Shown here: in pieces, positions 1-14,711 of the stretch
Numbering within the stretch: the stretch's first letter is position 1
Layout of the letters: every line of letters starts with the position of its first letter
Source of the DNA: Coniferiporia sulphurascens
Taxonomy: Eukaryota; Basidiomycota; Agaricomycetes; Hymenochaetales; Hymenochaetaceae
NCBI GenBank assembly: GCA_002794785.1
Contig: NBBA01000002.1
Coordinates: 124,001-188,000 of the forward strand
Length of the DNA: 64,000 bases
Reading direction: 5' to 3'
Notes under the pieces: model-generated
The model's database searches: none
The model's input: only the letters and a program-made list of their open reading frames with translations
What the model was told of the DNA's origin: nothing
Translations under genes and position numbers: made by a program

Positions 1-52
1 GTTACGTGCGACAGCCTATCGCTTTCATAATTGCCTTTAGATACAGTTGCTT

Positions 53-1968
53 TTAAGCTGGAACGGCGATGAGAGTTGGCCACCAGATTTTGCTTCCCGG
101 ATTCTTTCGGACTTCTACAAGCTTCCAGCCTCCGGCTTCAATAACGCTATTGTGGCTGTCAATGGTTCGCTCCCCAGAGTTAATGCAACCCATAACCTGT
201 AACAATGAAAGCGCGAAAAGTCAGCGATAGATATATGTAGCTGGAATTTCATAAACGTACTACGAGGTCCACAGTATACGGAAGGAGGTTGGCACCGCCC
301 ATGTTTGGGAGGAGAGGCGCCGGCGGCTTCGGGCCGTTGTCAAGCGGGTACCTGCTCGGCGCGTTGCATGCGTAGTCGATAATGCTATCAACTATAACCA
401 GCTTGGTCGATGGTCCCGCTGCGTCGCGAAGACGACGGAAAAGTTTGATCACGTATTTATCAGACCAGTCATGGACGATCTGTCTGAGTAGGAAAACATC
501 CGGTGTACCGGGGAGAGTTGGCTGAGCGTCAAAAAAGTCGCCCCCTGTTGTAGTGAACGTGTCAGTATTACACCGGAGCGCTTGCAAGAAGAGCTCCGAG
601 TTCACCAATGAAGTGCACCTTCCCCGCCGAGACGTGTGATGGAAGATTAGCTTCCCAGTACTAAAAAAAGACGATGAGCGCCCAGTAACAAAATGAGGAG
701 CACGTATCACTTACTCCTTTTGCCTTGGAAATGACGCCCGGGGCGTCTTCGACTACGATGTTCAATTCCGGGTAAGCCTTTGCGATTTCCAAGCTAACGT
801 GACCTATGCTGCCTCCAATATCAACCACCAGGCCACCTTTAGGCACTGTTGACCAATCAAAGCCTGTCCACGAATATGCCTCAGGCCAAGTTTCAGGACA
901 GTAGAATAATAGAGTTTACCTGAAAGGATTGCTTCGGGCGGCTGTAGCTTCTTAGAACCGGACATGGCTACCGCGAACCTCTCGCGGCGATATTTCCCTT
1001 CCGGCGTTTCGTAATAGGCCCATTGAGATATTTTGGTATCGAAAAATTTCTGGAAGCCAGTCTCGTTAACCTCTTCAGAAAACGCCGTTTCGGGATTAGT
1101 CAGAATTTCCTTCATGTACACGTTAGACTTGATGCCTTCGTCGGCGCTGGAGACCACAAGTCAGGAACATTCGAGATGATAGGTTACGTCACGAATATAT
1201 TTACCCATAACCGACAATCGCCGCCAAGCCTGGGGAGTCCTGATGTTTAGTTGCCGCACTGAGAACGATCAGAAAGGGTTGTAACTGCTATATTGGCGCT
1301 AGCTCACAAGTTTTCCGTAACCTCTTTTCCAGTGTCGAGGAGGGATGACAGCAGGTTGGTTGCGAACACATCGGGAGTGACTTCACGGAACCAGTGATTT
1401 GTGGCGAGGAAACGCAGTACGCGAGCTGGAAGGATTTGATTGTTAGCCGTCCTCCGTTCAATACGCAGGCTACTCACCCAGCTTCTTAGGATCCATGCCG
1501 CTCTTTGAAGCAATGTCTTTGACATGCATACCCTAACAAAACAGTTCTGTTTCAACGCAAGCACTTTATGAGATGACAAATATAGCACACCTCCGAGCCT
1601 GCAGGTCTGATCATTTCGGCAACATTTGCCGCCTCAGCTATGCCAAGGGCGACCGGCAAGGAGAACTACGTTTAACCACGTTAATCATCTCCAAATCTGA
1701 GATAACTTGTGCCTACCCCGAATGCTGACGTCGTAAGCGTGGCCGCTGGTGGCTGGACGGTCGCGATGAGCTGGAACGCAGCAGCGACGATAAGACCAAT
1801 GTTGTCTGCAACTTGAGGGTGGTTGCGGATGCCATCCGGGGTGAATTCGGAGAACTGGATGGGCTGGTCGAGTGAGGGAAAGTCCTTCCCTGTGGCAGAG
1901 CAAGTGTCGAGGATCTTGTCGATGGAGGTCGAGATAATGTCGCGGAGAGCTTTCAAGTCGCTGGCCAT
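53..1968 (-). CDS. SAM-dependent O-methyltransferase, copy 1 (COMT-like)
   Basis: Multi-exon gene for a class I S-adenosylmethionine O-methyltransferase of the plant-COMT/fungal type, expected to methylate a hydroxyl of a small aromatic. Exons can be followed by alignment to the second copy at 24009-26051. Exon 1 begins MASDLKALRD at 1968 and holds the helical N-terminal region. The SAM motif I, LVVDIGGSIGH, is near 800-835. DFFDAQP is near 520-535, and the catalytic-type HDWSDKY lies near 460-480. The protein ends KIWWPTLIAVPA at the stop at 53. I see no frameshift or stop in the spliced reading, so copy 1 looks intact, at about 450 residues. The start at 1968 is preferred over an in-frame Met at 1992 because copy 2 starts at the equivalent MTSDLK. 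It is divergent from the DUF6533 gene at 3239. The substrate is unknown. Confidence 0.82.
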
Positions 1969-3238
1969 GATGTCAAGGAGGGCTGGTTGCACCTATGACC
2001 ATTTCCCGTAGGGTCTTATATATCTCCCTGATAGAAGTTCAGCGCGTGTCTAAGCCGCACAAGCCATCAGTACTTACATCAAACCGGCTTATAAGAAATC
2101 CGGGCGATCACTTATAGTATCGCGAGCCTATAACACCACGACACACAATGTCGTAGAACGATGGCAATCTCTCAAATAACATCCCAAGCTTTCTCAAGCC
2201 ACCTAAGATTCTACGACTCATCATCCCCTATCAGCGAAGTGCCGAAAATGCACTTTTTTCAGTGGAAACCCCGTCACGCATATGAACTTAGCCGCCGTTG
2301 ATCTCGCGCCCAACTTGAAACCGGCCTGAGCCGGTGAACCGCATGATGTTGCTCTCCTCTCTTCAACGTACAAAAGGCGATCATTCATCAGTAAAGTACA
2401 ACATGCAACAGACGCTCTCAGTGTGTGGGAAACAGTGCGTTTCCTGTTTGTTGTGTTTATTGTGTATCAATCGCGATTATCAGCACACGAGGCGCCCACC
2501 ATTTTTACTCAGGGTAATGAACGGGCTCGGGATGAACACGGGCTTCGCGGGTAGCTGAAGTTGATGCACTGTGATCAATAGGCTGTGCATGGAGAAGTGG
2601 GGATAACAGTGCTTACAGGAAGGAGGTTGGCACGATCTAATCAAAACTCACTACAGTGAGCTCGCATATCAGCCTGCCGGCCGGCACGTGGTAACACGAT
2701 CAACGTGCCTAGCGGTAGTGGGCACTGAGCCCGTGAATACTGACCGAGCTTGGGCGTTACTTACCATGCAAGTCCTTCAGGTAGAGAATGCGAATTATAC
2801 AAAAGCGAGGCCTCTTCTTTTGAAGGACGAAATTTAGGGAGCGGTCTAGGATTCCAGCTAAGCTTTTTTTTCTTTTGTCTGTGTTTGGTCGCGTTCCCAC
2901 GGTCTCCGTTGAGCCAAAACAATCTGCACGATCATCCATCGGCCATTGGAGCGTTAACTATCCTCGTGCATTAATTAAGACCAAAGCCGCCAAGTGCGAT
3001 CAGAGTATAGGTATAAGGGCGCCAGTATTAAAATGGCGCTTCCCGCTAAATTACTCAAGGTAACGCCAAAACAAATGATGGCCCGATTTTTTTTACCCCT
3101 AGGAGCCTAGTGGGTTTCGGTTTCGGCGGCTAATTTCAATCATTAGCATACATCCTTGTCCAGGGACATCGTCTGGTCCGGTCGAATCGTCGTACTTTAA
3201 GGTAGTCACTCACGGCATCCAGTTGGAAGTGGACCGCC
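1969..3238. promoter_or_regulatory. Shared divergent intergenic region (OMT copy 1 / DUF6533 copy A)
   Basis: About 1.27 kb separates two divergently transcribed start codons, so it should hold both promoters. The short ORFs inside it show no recognisable domain. The same divergent arrangement recurs at 22010-24008. I could not pick out a convincing TATA box or shared motif by eye. Confidence 0.45.
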
Positions 3239-5018
3239 ATGTCTTCCCCACCCACGCTTGCACAGCTGGCCGAAGCAGCTACCCACCTGTAAGTGTATGC
3301 TTTCCAATTAGATCAGATGGGTTACTCAACGTATCTTAGACAAGCAGCCAAGCTCTATGCATTAGCTTCTCTCGGTGTGTATTGGTCTGGTCTTTTTTCT
3401 TCGGCTGTTTTCTTACCGCTCTGGAACAGTTATGATGGTATACGACAACTTCCTCACTTTTCCCACTGAGGTAGAAAAGATATGGAAAAGAAAATTCTCA
3501 GGCCTGACCTTGCTTTATTTTCTGGTACGTCCACATTGGACGGGCCGCTGTCAGTCTGAAGAGACTACCTGACTCTTTTCAAGAACCGATGGGTTTTCTT
3601 GCTAGCCGTAATACCTGCCTATATTGGTATGTACATTTACATGCTGCTGCGTATCGGTTCAATTTATAATACCAAAATGCAGGCTTTTTTGATGCGCAAT
3701 GGAGCCATGAGGCGAGTATTACTTTCTTCTCGAGGAAACTCTAATTAATGCAACATCCTTCCAGACGTAAGCCATTCTATTACTCGACATCCAACCGGCA
3801 CCAAAGCGTCCTCTAGATGCGAAAATTTCTTCCGATATCCTGGCTATGTTTCAACTTTCCAACGTGCAGTAATTGGGAGTAAGTACAATGAAAGATGATC
3901 TAAGATCGATAACTCATTTCCGTCGGTTTGCTCAGCCGTATTTGTCCTCCGGACGTATTGTATATACAACCGCAACCTTCGGGTCGCAGGATTGGTTGCC
4001 GTACTCCTGGCTGTTGAGATCACGGTGAAGCTGGTAAGTTATTACCCTTTGCGACGCCTCGTGTGGCGAATGTTAATAAGCACGGTGATTCCACAGATTT
4101 CTAACACGGAGTGGGGGGAAGCAGTAGTTTTACCCCCAGGATTCGTTGGATGCATTCTGGCGGTGGCTCCCCAGAAGTAAGTCAAGCAGTCACAGTACGA
4201 GAGACAAGAAATATCTCCTAACCACCAACCACCCCCTGTACTTCTGTGAAGTGCCCAGAAATTCGTTATATACTGGGCATTCGAACTTCTCACAGGTAGG
4301 TCTTTGAGCTGTACGTGTGTCAAACCGCGCTTATATTCCAATAGATGCGACCGTGCTATCCCTGACCATATATCGGTCCTACTTAGTATTCCAAGGATCT
4401 GCCGGATTCTCACACTCCCGCCTGTGGAAGGTAATCCTGAAAGATGGTACACCCATTTCGACTATATTGCATATAACGTCACTAACGACAGCATTCTAGG
4501 CTTCATGTATTTCCTCGTTATGTGCACATCAAACCTCACGACTGTGATCATGTATGTGGTAAGTCGATAACTTCAGTAAACTTCTCTGTGGGAAAAAAAC
4601 TAACTTCTATTTCAGACTCTACCGGTAAGGATTCCTTATTCCATTCTTCGATGTCAGTATATGACCATTTTTACAGCAAGATCTAAAAGCTATCAACGCA
4701 AACTTCGGCGTGATGTGAGCCGATAAACTACACACCGGCAAATTACGCCTAAACTAACGCTCTTCATATCTCACTAGGTCAAACAGCCTCCTGACGGCGA
4801 GACTCATCCTCAACCTAAGGGTCGCCGCTGTCAGCAGCCAATCGAGGAGACGGAACAACTACTCGGGCTTCGTCGGACCGCAGACCACCTGGGAAGCCAA
4901 GGTCCTGGGACACATTGGGAATGACTTCGAAGGGATGTCAACCGAAACTTCGAGTTCGAAGGGAAAATACCCGTCGTATGCTAGCGAGGAGCACGAACTC
5001 GAGATGCGGAGAGTGTAG
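3239..5018 (+). CDS. DUF6533-domain multi-pass membrane protein, copy A
   Basis: Multi-exon gene for a basidiomycete integral membrane protein with the DUF6533 N-terminal signature. The start is MSSPTLAQLAEAATHL at 3239. The signature exon reads VYDNFLTFPTEVEKIWKRKF (3440-3500). Later exons give hydrophobic segments: NRWVFLLAVIPAYI near 3590-3630, then AGLVAVLLAVEITVKL near 3985-4035, and FMYFLVMCTSNLTTVIMY near 4503-4560. A conserved soluble tail ends ELEMRRV at 5016-5018. About seven hydrophobic helices are likely. The function of the family is not established. The gene is divergent from OMT copy 1 and convergent with the halogenase. The reading frame appears intact across short introns, but I did not settle every junction. 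Confidence 0.75.
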
Positions 5019-6114
5019 CGAAGTTTCGGTCTGTTGGTCGCGGTGTATGTTATGGCTATGGACTTGCTTTGGAACGATGATACCCGTCTTCACTCCACAT
5101 CACATCACTCTATTTCTCACTACGCCATTATAATACTCATTAACGTATGTTGCGGTATTTATGACACTTTTTGTATTAGTGACTTCTGGCAGGCTGCTGA
5201 TTCTTTCTGGACACTTCCTTTCTGTGTTTATGTGTATGCGTATGTATCCAGTCACTTATTTCCTACACTTATAGCTTGAAAGTTTTCGGTGGTTAATCCA
5301 GATAGCTTATTCAGAATATTGCGTTATGAGATTAAAGTTTCACTTGTCATCGAAAAAACTCAATATAAGTAAGCAAGGGCGATGGTGTGCTGTCCTACAA
5401 GATTGGCCAAGATTGGCCTGAGGCTACGCCTCGTACGGAAGGCATGGAAGTGCTAGTAACTCAATGAATCGGAGGCCGGATGAAGCAGTAGCCCGGGAAA
5501 AACCACAAGATGCAAGAGCTATGCAGTCCGCGCGTAAACCTTTATGCGGATAACTTTGTGGCTGGATTGCCACTAATCAGCGACGCCTTCGGGCTCGGCC
5601 GAATCTCCTCCGAAAGAGCTCGTATAATAGGATTCTCGCTTTAGGAGTCTGAGATTGCCTTCAGTTTTTTGCTGCAATGTTTCTACATGTAGAATTCAAG
5701 AAAGCAATTAGGCTGAAGTGGAGAAATACTTAGACTGGCAGCCTTTAGTAAAAAAACCCGAGACCACGCATAGACCCCATCCCGAAATCACGACTATGCC
5801 TGAGTTAGGAGCTAAGGTTCTCAACACACCTTCGCAGTCATGGAACCCTTGTATTCACTTCAAACACTTTGAACCTCTTCCGCTCCAGGACTAGTAAAGC
5901 TTTAAAAATAGCTTTCAAACAACTCGTTACGTATGAAACAGGTACAATACAACAATTTTATTACATTCGGGGAAGACTGTGTTCTACAACAAGGCCATGT
6001 AACAACTACCGCGGAAGAGAGCAAGAAATCTCATTGTCATATCCTTTCGTATCGGTCATATTCTCTCGTATCGCAGCACACTCCCGGACCCATCTAGATA
6101 TAGGTCGCGCGCCC
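5019..6114. other. Intergenic, no gene seen
   Basis: About 1.1 kb between the 3' ends of two convergent genes. The small ORFs here lack domains or a counterpart elsewhere in the window. I see nothing further. Confidence 0.5.
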
Positions 6115-8232
<2,118 letters not shown>

Positions 8233-10288
8233 TGTCGACAGATTTCTTATACTGTCAGTGTGTTAGGGAGCTGAGTGGATGGTTGAAATAAGGGTTCAGG
8301 GATGCCGAATGTCCCCCCTACGCGTGAACCTTTTATACTCTCCTATGGAAAGTTAGACGCCGTAAGATACGGAAGATAATTCTCAGCGTTTCATTTCATA
8401 TCAAGATTCGAGTCATTGTCTAGACTCGATCAGGAGGGAAAGTTCAATCAGCAAAGTATGTAATGCCGCATCCAAGACTGTACCTATGTTGGGGACAGTT
8501 CATTGTGTGTCATGTTTTGAATTGAAGGATGAGACATACCAGACTAAAGATCGACACCCAGAACTTGGGCCACCAGGATCGATGCCTTTCAATTCCGGAT
8601 CGTCTAATATCTTGAAGTAAGGTATGTGTCGTTGCAGCGTGTAAAAAGTGCAGAAAGGTCTGTCGAGCATTTTCAAATACTTGGTAGCGCTCAACCACAA
8701 CGCGATACTTTTCACATCCTGATCAAGCCCCGAAGAGGGGTCACTGAACAGCTGTCAGTTTGTTGCAAATAGCCAAGGGCACTGGCAGATCAGTTCTAAG
8801 CGACGCTAAGTTATTGGCTCTACCAGTGGGAAAAGTGGTTCTCGTTGCCTTTGCAAAAAGATTGTGTAAAGGTTGCAGACGAGTGCGGCCGGAGAGAAGT
8901 AGAGTCTGTATTACGCTCGGAAGTTTTCCATAAGTACCCACTGGTTCAATGGTGGTCGTCCGCGCAAAGTGATGCGCCCAGACTGCGGCCGCCGTTCAAC
9001 ACGGAGTTTTAATACTACAATCCCCGCTTCTTTACAGCCACCACCCGCGGGTCAATGGAGGCTGTGGCTGATTTCCCCAGTCGGATCATCTCGCCGAACA
9101 GTCAAAACCCAGCAGATCTCAAAGTAAAATTATAATGGTGATAGTTGGGTAATGATCTTGTCGGCCCGAACTCCGTTTGCCATACCCACAATATTCTCGT
9201 GTTACAAAAGGCCTTCCGTTCGTACAAATGTGCCTTTAGAAAGCTTCCGAGCTGATTTCCTATGGCGAATAGGCGAGATCTTCAAATTCAATCGGTCTTT
9301 AGCGAAACCGGGGAACTTCGCAGAAAATTCTGCGTATCTTCCGGCGAAACTATGATTCCGGTGCGGGAGGGTCTCTCCAAGTACTTTCATTCACAATCCC
9401 GCTTTTAACAGAAAAAGAAGCGCTGAACAGCAAACGGCCGCCACGGGCTTACTTTTACCACACGAACAACTCAATGCACAGCAGAAGAACAGAAACCTTC
9501 GTATCTGAAGAAGCACGCCGCCGTATCGTTTGAAAAGCAGCTTACAGACTCCAAGAACTACCCGTGGCGACGAATTCCAAATTTATTACCAGGCAGGCTG
9601 CGGCCGGAGACATACGAGGATGGTGATAAAAACATACGAAATGGAAGGTGTTAAAGTAACCATAAGAATCAAAACTACAGGAGTGTGTCGCACATGCTGA
9701 AATACTGACGGAAGACACTACACCGTATGTGGGTTCTACTGGTAGGTGTGGTCGGTCCTTTTTCCGGCTTCAATCGGACAGATACTATCGTATGAACCCT
9801 CCTACAGAGTTACATCTGAAACAAAAAGTTGTTTCGAACTAGAGACATCTTCAAAGTGCACGGGAGATTTATATACTGTGCAACAGTTTTTCGATTCCAT
9901 ACAAGTTTTGTCTGAGGACGTGACTTCGTAAGAGGGGGAATAAGTTCGCTCAAATCTATATTTACAAGCTTAAGCTGCACTGTACATCCATCGTAGAATC
10001 ACCCCGGCCTTTTGGCGCTTTTTACGGGTCGATACTGCGAGAGCCCGCATGAGCCGAACTTTGGGTCCTGCGGGCGCTCCGGAAAAAGAATTAACAGAAA
10101 GAGACGACGAACAAATGTTCATTATCTACGAAGCTTGTCACCAATCCATACAATTACAAATATACGAACTGGTTGATCGGAATCGGAAGTATAATATATA
10201 GTGCATCCAGATAAGAACAAATAGCAGAAATACAAAGAAGTCTCATGAGTAAAGACGGAAGAAGGGCCACAACTGAGTAGGCGCTCTT
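8233..10288. other. Intergenic, no gene recognised
   Basis: About 2 kb between the halogenase start and the Rae1 stop. The short ORFs (for example 8500-8715 minus and 9152-9355 plus) have no domain signal and no copy elsewhere in the window. It contains the halogenase promoter by position. Confidence 0.45.
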
Positions 10289-11805
10289 TCACTTCCTGGC
10301 CACGCGTTTCCGCACTTCGTCCTCCTTGCACGCATGCAGCATGATTTTGTTCGGGTGATTCGGCGTCATGCCCGAGTAACCCTTTGACCAGTCGTACGAC
10401 ACCGCATACGCGAAGATGCTCCCCGTGCGGTTGAAGGCCGTTGACGTGATGGGACCCGGGGCAGACTCAAAGGCTACGAAGGAGAGGAACAAAGGAGCGC
10501 CCAGGGCAGAAGCGTAACGTAATGTGTGAGCGGGGCGGGAAAATATGAACGGGGACTTTAAGCGCCTTACGTACTTTTCAACCGTGTGCGCGCCGCTCCA
10601 TCCCAAAAGTTGACGACTCCGTCGGAGCCAGCCGTTGAAAACGTGCCGTGAACCGGGTGGAATCTGATGTCGTTCACGGAGTAGATGAGGGTGTGGTCTT
10701 TCACGTTCGGTGCTTGCTCCTTGCGATGACACCTGAACGAGTAATTCTGGCTATAAAATGTACTTATATTTAGGGTCGGAGTGGGACGTGTGGGGTTTAC
10801 GGGGACTAGCCTTGTCTGCTGTTCTTCCATATACCTGGAAGTCGTCGGATCGTTTGGATAATTCAAAGGGAGTAGAAACAGAAGAGACCGATTTGCTCAC
10901 TGGATAGCCACGCGGCCTTCTATACTACCGACGGCGAAGCCGTCTGCAGAAGGGAAGCAAGAAACAGTACGTGTCTGCCATTTCAGTGGCGACAAGTGCG
11001 TCTGAGAGGGAGCCATTCAGCGTGAGCCGGAAGAAAATCGACCCACTTACTCGGAATGGTGTAGTTGGGTTCGTGAGGTTGTACACTTGGATATGTCGCT
11101 CTGCCGTGCCAACGACCATGAGCGGATACATGACGTCCATAGAGTAGCAGCGCTCTGGCAGCTGTACCGTCGATATAGGGTTCGACGTACGGAGGTCCCA
11201 GTACTGTAAAATACATCCGTCTCTCGACCTGACCCCACGGGAAAAGGAGTGAACAAAGAAAGTACCTTGATTGTCTTGTCCCAACTACCCGTTGCAAGGA
11301 TCCCACCCTGCGGCATCTCAACCCACCGCGCACACTTGACCGGACCTTCGTGCTGCGCAACCTGCGAGCTTTGACCCGTCGCGAGGTCGTGCATGCGCGC
11401 CGCGTTGTCCGCTCCGCCGGAGATAACTTTGTTCCCTTCCTGTAAAGAAGCGAATGGATCTCTGAGTGAAAGCCAGAACATAGACACGTGGATCTGAGGC
11501 ACACCTTATTCCAACAGACATCCAGCACCGGTCCCTGGTGCTTGTACGCTGCCTTTCCCTGTGTTTGCCCCCCTTGTGGGTTCACCTCGTAGACGCGCAC
11601 CTGGCCGAGGTGGTCAACATCGCCGGCGTTCAATATAACCGAACGTAGGACTGCGGACCTCATTATTCCAACTACCCACTGCGAGGTACTCTCCCGCGCT
11701 GGAGAACGCGAGCGAGCTGATCGAGTCGCCCGGCGGGTCCGACACCTCAATGTCCTTTGCGCCAACCGTCGCCGCCGCCGAACCAGCTGTGTTGCCGGAA
11801 GCCAT
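10289..11805 (-). CDS. RAE1: mRNA export factor Rae1/Gle2 (WD40 beta-propeller)
   Basis: Nucleoporin-associated WD40 protein that binds Nup98-type GLEBS motifs and takes part in mRNA export and spindle checkpoint control. Spliced exons contain the family hallmarks in order: [20 protein letters not shown], then [28 protein letters not shown] and [20 protein letters not shown]. These are followed by [20 protein letters not shown] and [16 protein letters not shown], then the conserved tail [20 protein letters not shown]. The stop is at 10289. I chose MASGNT at 11805; an in-frame Met at 11862 is possible. It is a single-copy housekeeping gene lying inside a duplicated accessory neighbourhood. Confidence 0.92.
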
Positions 11806-12091
11806 CAAAGGGTATTGAACACTGGCCGGACACGCACTGCGCAGTAGCGCGTCAAAAGACAAACACGTTCATCCCCATATCCGTGACTCGGCCAGGGCAC
11901 GGTTCCGCTCCAAGATGATTATATGATCTTTCGCCACTTTTTGACGATCCTGATGGAGGTTGAATACGAAATTAGATGCCGGGCCTGGAGGTATTTCAAG
12001 CCGACAAGAGATCGACACTAACTTCCTTATTTGGCAATTATAAAGTCCGCGTAAATTCAAATTCTTAAAAAGATAATACGTGGTATAGATT

Positions 12092-14711
12092 CTATTTACA
12101 TTCGTCCGCGTCTTCCACCTCGTCCACAACAGTCAAAGTAGTCAAAGGCACCTTCCACTTCGTCTTTCGGTCATTCGGCGAGCACACAAGCGCTACCTTC
12201 TCGCCCTCGCTCCTCGGGAACCCCAGAACGACCAAGAGCGTACCAATGCCTTCAACGGGGCCACCTACAGCCATTGCCGTAAGGCCCTTCTTGTCCGGAT
12301 AGCGCGGGCCTAGCTCGCGCACGAATACAAACCGACGGGAGAATTTGTGTCCGCTGCTAACCAGGACGGTGAGCCGACAGCTGTTGTGCTGGCGCTCGCG
12401 AACGCACATGTCGTGCTCCCCGCCGAGCTCGGAGATGGTGCGCGTCACAAACCCGTAACGAACGCCCGAGTATCGCATGTGGATGCGGTGAGTGGCGAGG
12501 TGAGCCTGGACGGCGGGAAGAAGTAACCACAAGCTTCGCGCTGAGGTATCTATGGATTAGGGTCCTCTTTAGTTTCTTGCATTTCCGAAAGCTGAGGTGT
12601 AACGGAGTGATGGGACGCACCGGTGAGAGGTGGAAGCGGGATGGAGGCATGATCTGGAACGCCGTTTGCCTCTACTTCTACTGTGCCGGAGTCTGCACTG
12701 GTCGCCACAGTGTCCGGGTCTTTTTTTACCTGCGGGAGTGAGGCCGAACCCACTTGCGACTCGGGTGCCGGGCCCCCAAGCATACCCAGTTCCCGGAATT
12801 TTGCAGTGTACGATTCCTTTTCTTCAGCGGAAAGGGGCAAGTCCTCGTCCAAACAGCTGACGGGGTTGTTAAGGAAAGCGATAACATCAGAAACAGCTTT
12901 CCAGTAAGAATATATACTGAACAAGGACTAGGACGTACACAGATACAAGGTGCGCTAGCTCCACCACGTCGACGTTACCCGTGCCATCTCGCGCAACGCG
13001 CGCCGTTTTCTTAGATGGGTGGCTGTCCAAAACATAGCCATAGTGGCCCTTTGCGAATTTGTCATTCCGGACGAGGACCAACAAACCCGCAAAGGGGTCA
13101 GACCACGAATTTGGAGGCGATTTCAGTTTCTCCCTTGTATTGCCGATTTCCACTGTTGCTTCAGCGCCTGCATCCGCGTCGCATGTTTCGACCCACTTGG
13201 AACGAACCTTTATCTATCGGACAGTCAACAATTCCAATATAAAATCTCGATGGCAGACGCGTCATTTCAAAAATCCTAAATACCTCTTTTACAGCGCCCT
13301 CCTCGACGACATGAAGGGTCAACACATCGTCTGCGACGATTACGACCAGACCACACACACCTTGCAAGGGCCCGATACGGATCCTCACATTCGCGCCTGC
13401 TTTCACTATGCGGTGCACGCTCTCGCGGGAAATGGCGATGATCCCATCCACTCTCTCCCCCAAGAAGCTGCAGACACTCTTGATCCAAACGGTGTCGTCT
13501 TCCAACGAGAAAACGGTCCCAGTGAGGGAAATGTACGTCCCCGAGACGACCTTTACGGTGTCGTTGAACCGTAGAAGCGGCTCCCCGCGCTCAAGATCGC
13601 CGAGGTCGCATTCGCTGAGTGCGAAAAGCTGCACCTCGTCCAGGCTAGGCTTGGCCTTCGCCACGGCGTGCAGCCCAGGGACAGTCATAATCCGAAGACC
13701 ATCAATGTAGATGTGTCCCCGAAACCCAAACTTATTCTCCGCCAGCCTCTCCACCGCCTCTCCACCACACATCGGAAATGTTCACGTAGTCAAAGAGGCG
13801 CCGCGGCGCTCGCTCGCCAGTCTTACTTTCCCCGGCTTTCGGCGCAATGCGCGGGACAACTGCCAGTGTTAGCGCATCGCCCTCATGTGCCTCACGAACA
13901 ATTGCTAAGTCTCCCCTGTACGTCCCACGGCGCACAGTGACCCAGTTCCCCGGCCGGAAGCGCTGCTGCTGGCCTGTGGAAGCGAAGTCGCCACCGTCGC
14001 GTAAACCCAGGACCGTCGACCGTTCCTCGGCTGGCACGCAGCGCATGCGTGCGCGGTCGAGGCCACGCAACGGCGCGCAAGCCCGACGTACGATTGCGGC
14101 TTCGGGCGCCTGAACGTAGAACCGTCCTGGGAGCGTGTCTACTGCGAACGCAGAGCACGGCTCGGGGAGTCTAGCGTCGACGCGCGCTGCGTTCCTAGTC
14201 TGTTGCTTGGGCTAGTTTTTTCCGGGTAGACCCGCCGTTGAAATGTGTTTATCGGCATGGGCGTAGTATATTGTAAAAGGGTGGACTGACTCACTGGCGA
14301 ATATATCATCCATAGCACGGTGGGTGCATGCGCCCGCGCCTCCTCGAGCGCCCGATCCTGCCTACTACGTTTACGATATCGCGCAGCCAGTTCCTCGAAA
14401 TTGTCTTCGTCTGCCCAAGAAACAGGCAGTACTGGTTGCAATCGCTCGCTCCAAGACTGGGATCGGCTAACAGGATCGTTGTCGCCGTCCTCATCTTCGT
14501 CGTCTAAGAACTCATCTTGAATTTGAAAAAGCGTCAGAAGCTAGACTAATCTATGGGAAAAGGAAAAAACAACGTCGAGCAACGTACCTCCAGCACTGTC
14601 CTCATCCTCATCGAACAGACCGTCTTCGCTATCCGAGTCCGCAGCTTCGTCGTCGAAAAACGCCGCAACATCTACACCCGCATCCGTGAGGCGTTTTCGT
14701 TTCCCCGGCAT
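12092..14711 (-). CDS. Spt5-like KOW-domain protein
   Basis: Gene related to transcription elongation factor Spt5, whose true orthologue pairs with Spt4 on RNA polymerase II. The start MPGKRKRL at 14711 leads into a strongly acidic N-terminus (DSDSEDGLFDEDEDSAG, then DEFLDDEDEDGDND), typical of Spt5. An NGN-like stretch, GRFYVQAPEAAIVRRACAPL, lies near 14070-14130. KOW-like units follow: FRPGNWVTVRRGTYRGDLAI near 13905-13965, FNDTVKVVSGTYISLTG near 13520-13570, then IRIGPLQGVCGLVVIV, and LLVLVRNDKFAKGHYG near 13035-13090. The C-terminus, ending DADECK at 12092, lacks an obvious repetitive CTR. It could be an expanded Spt5-like paralogue of unknown role rather than the essential SPT5. Confidence 0.72.
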
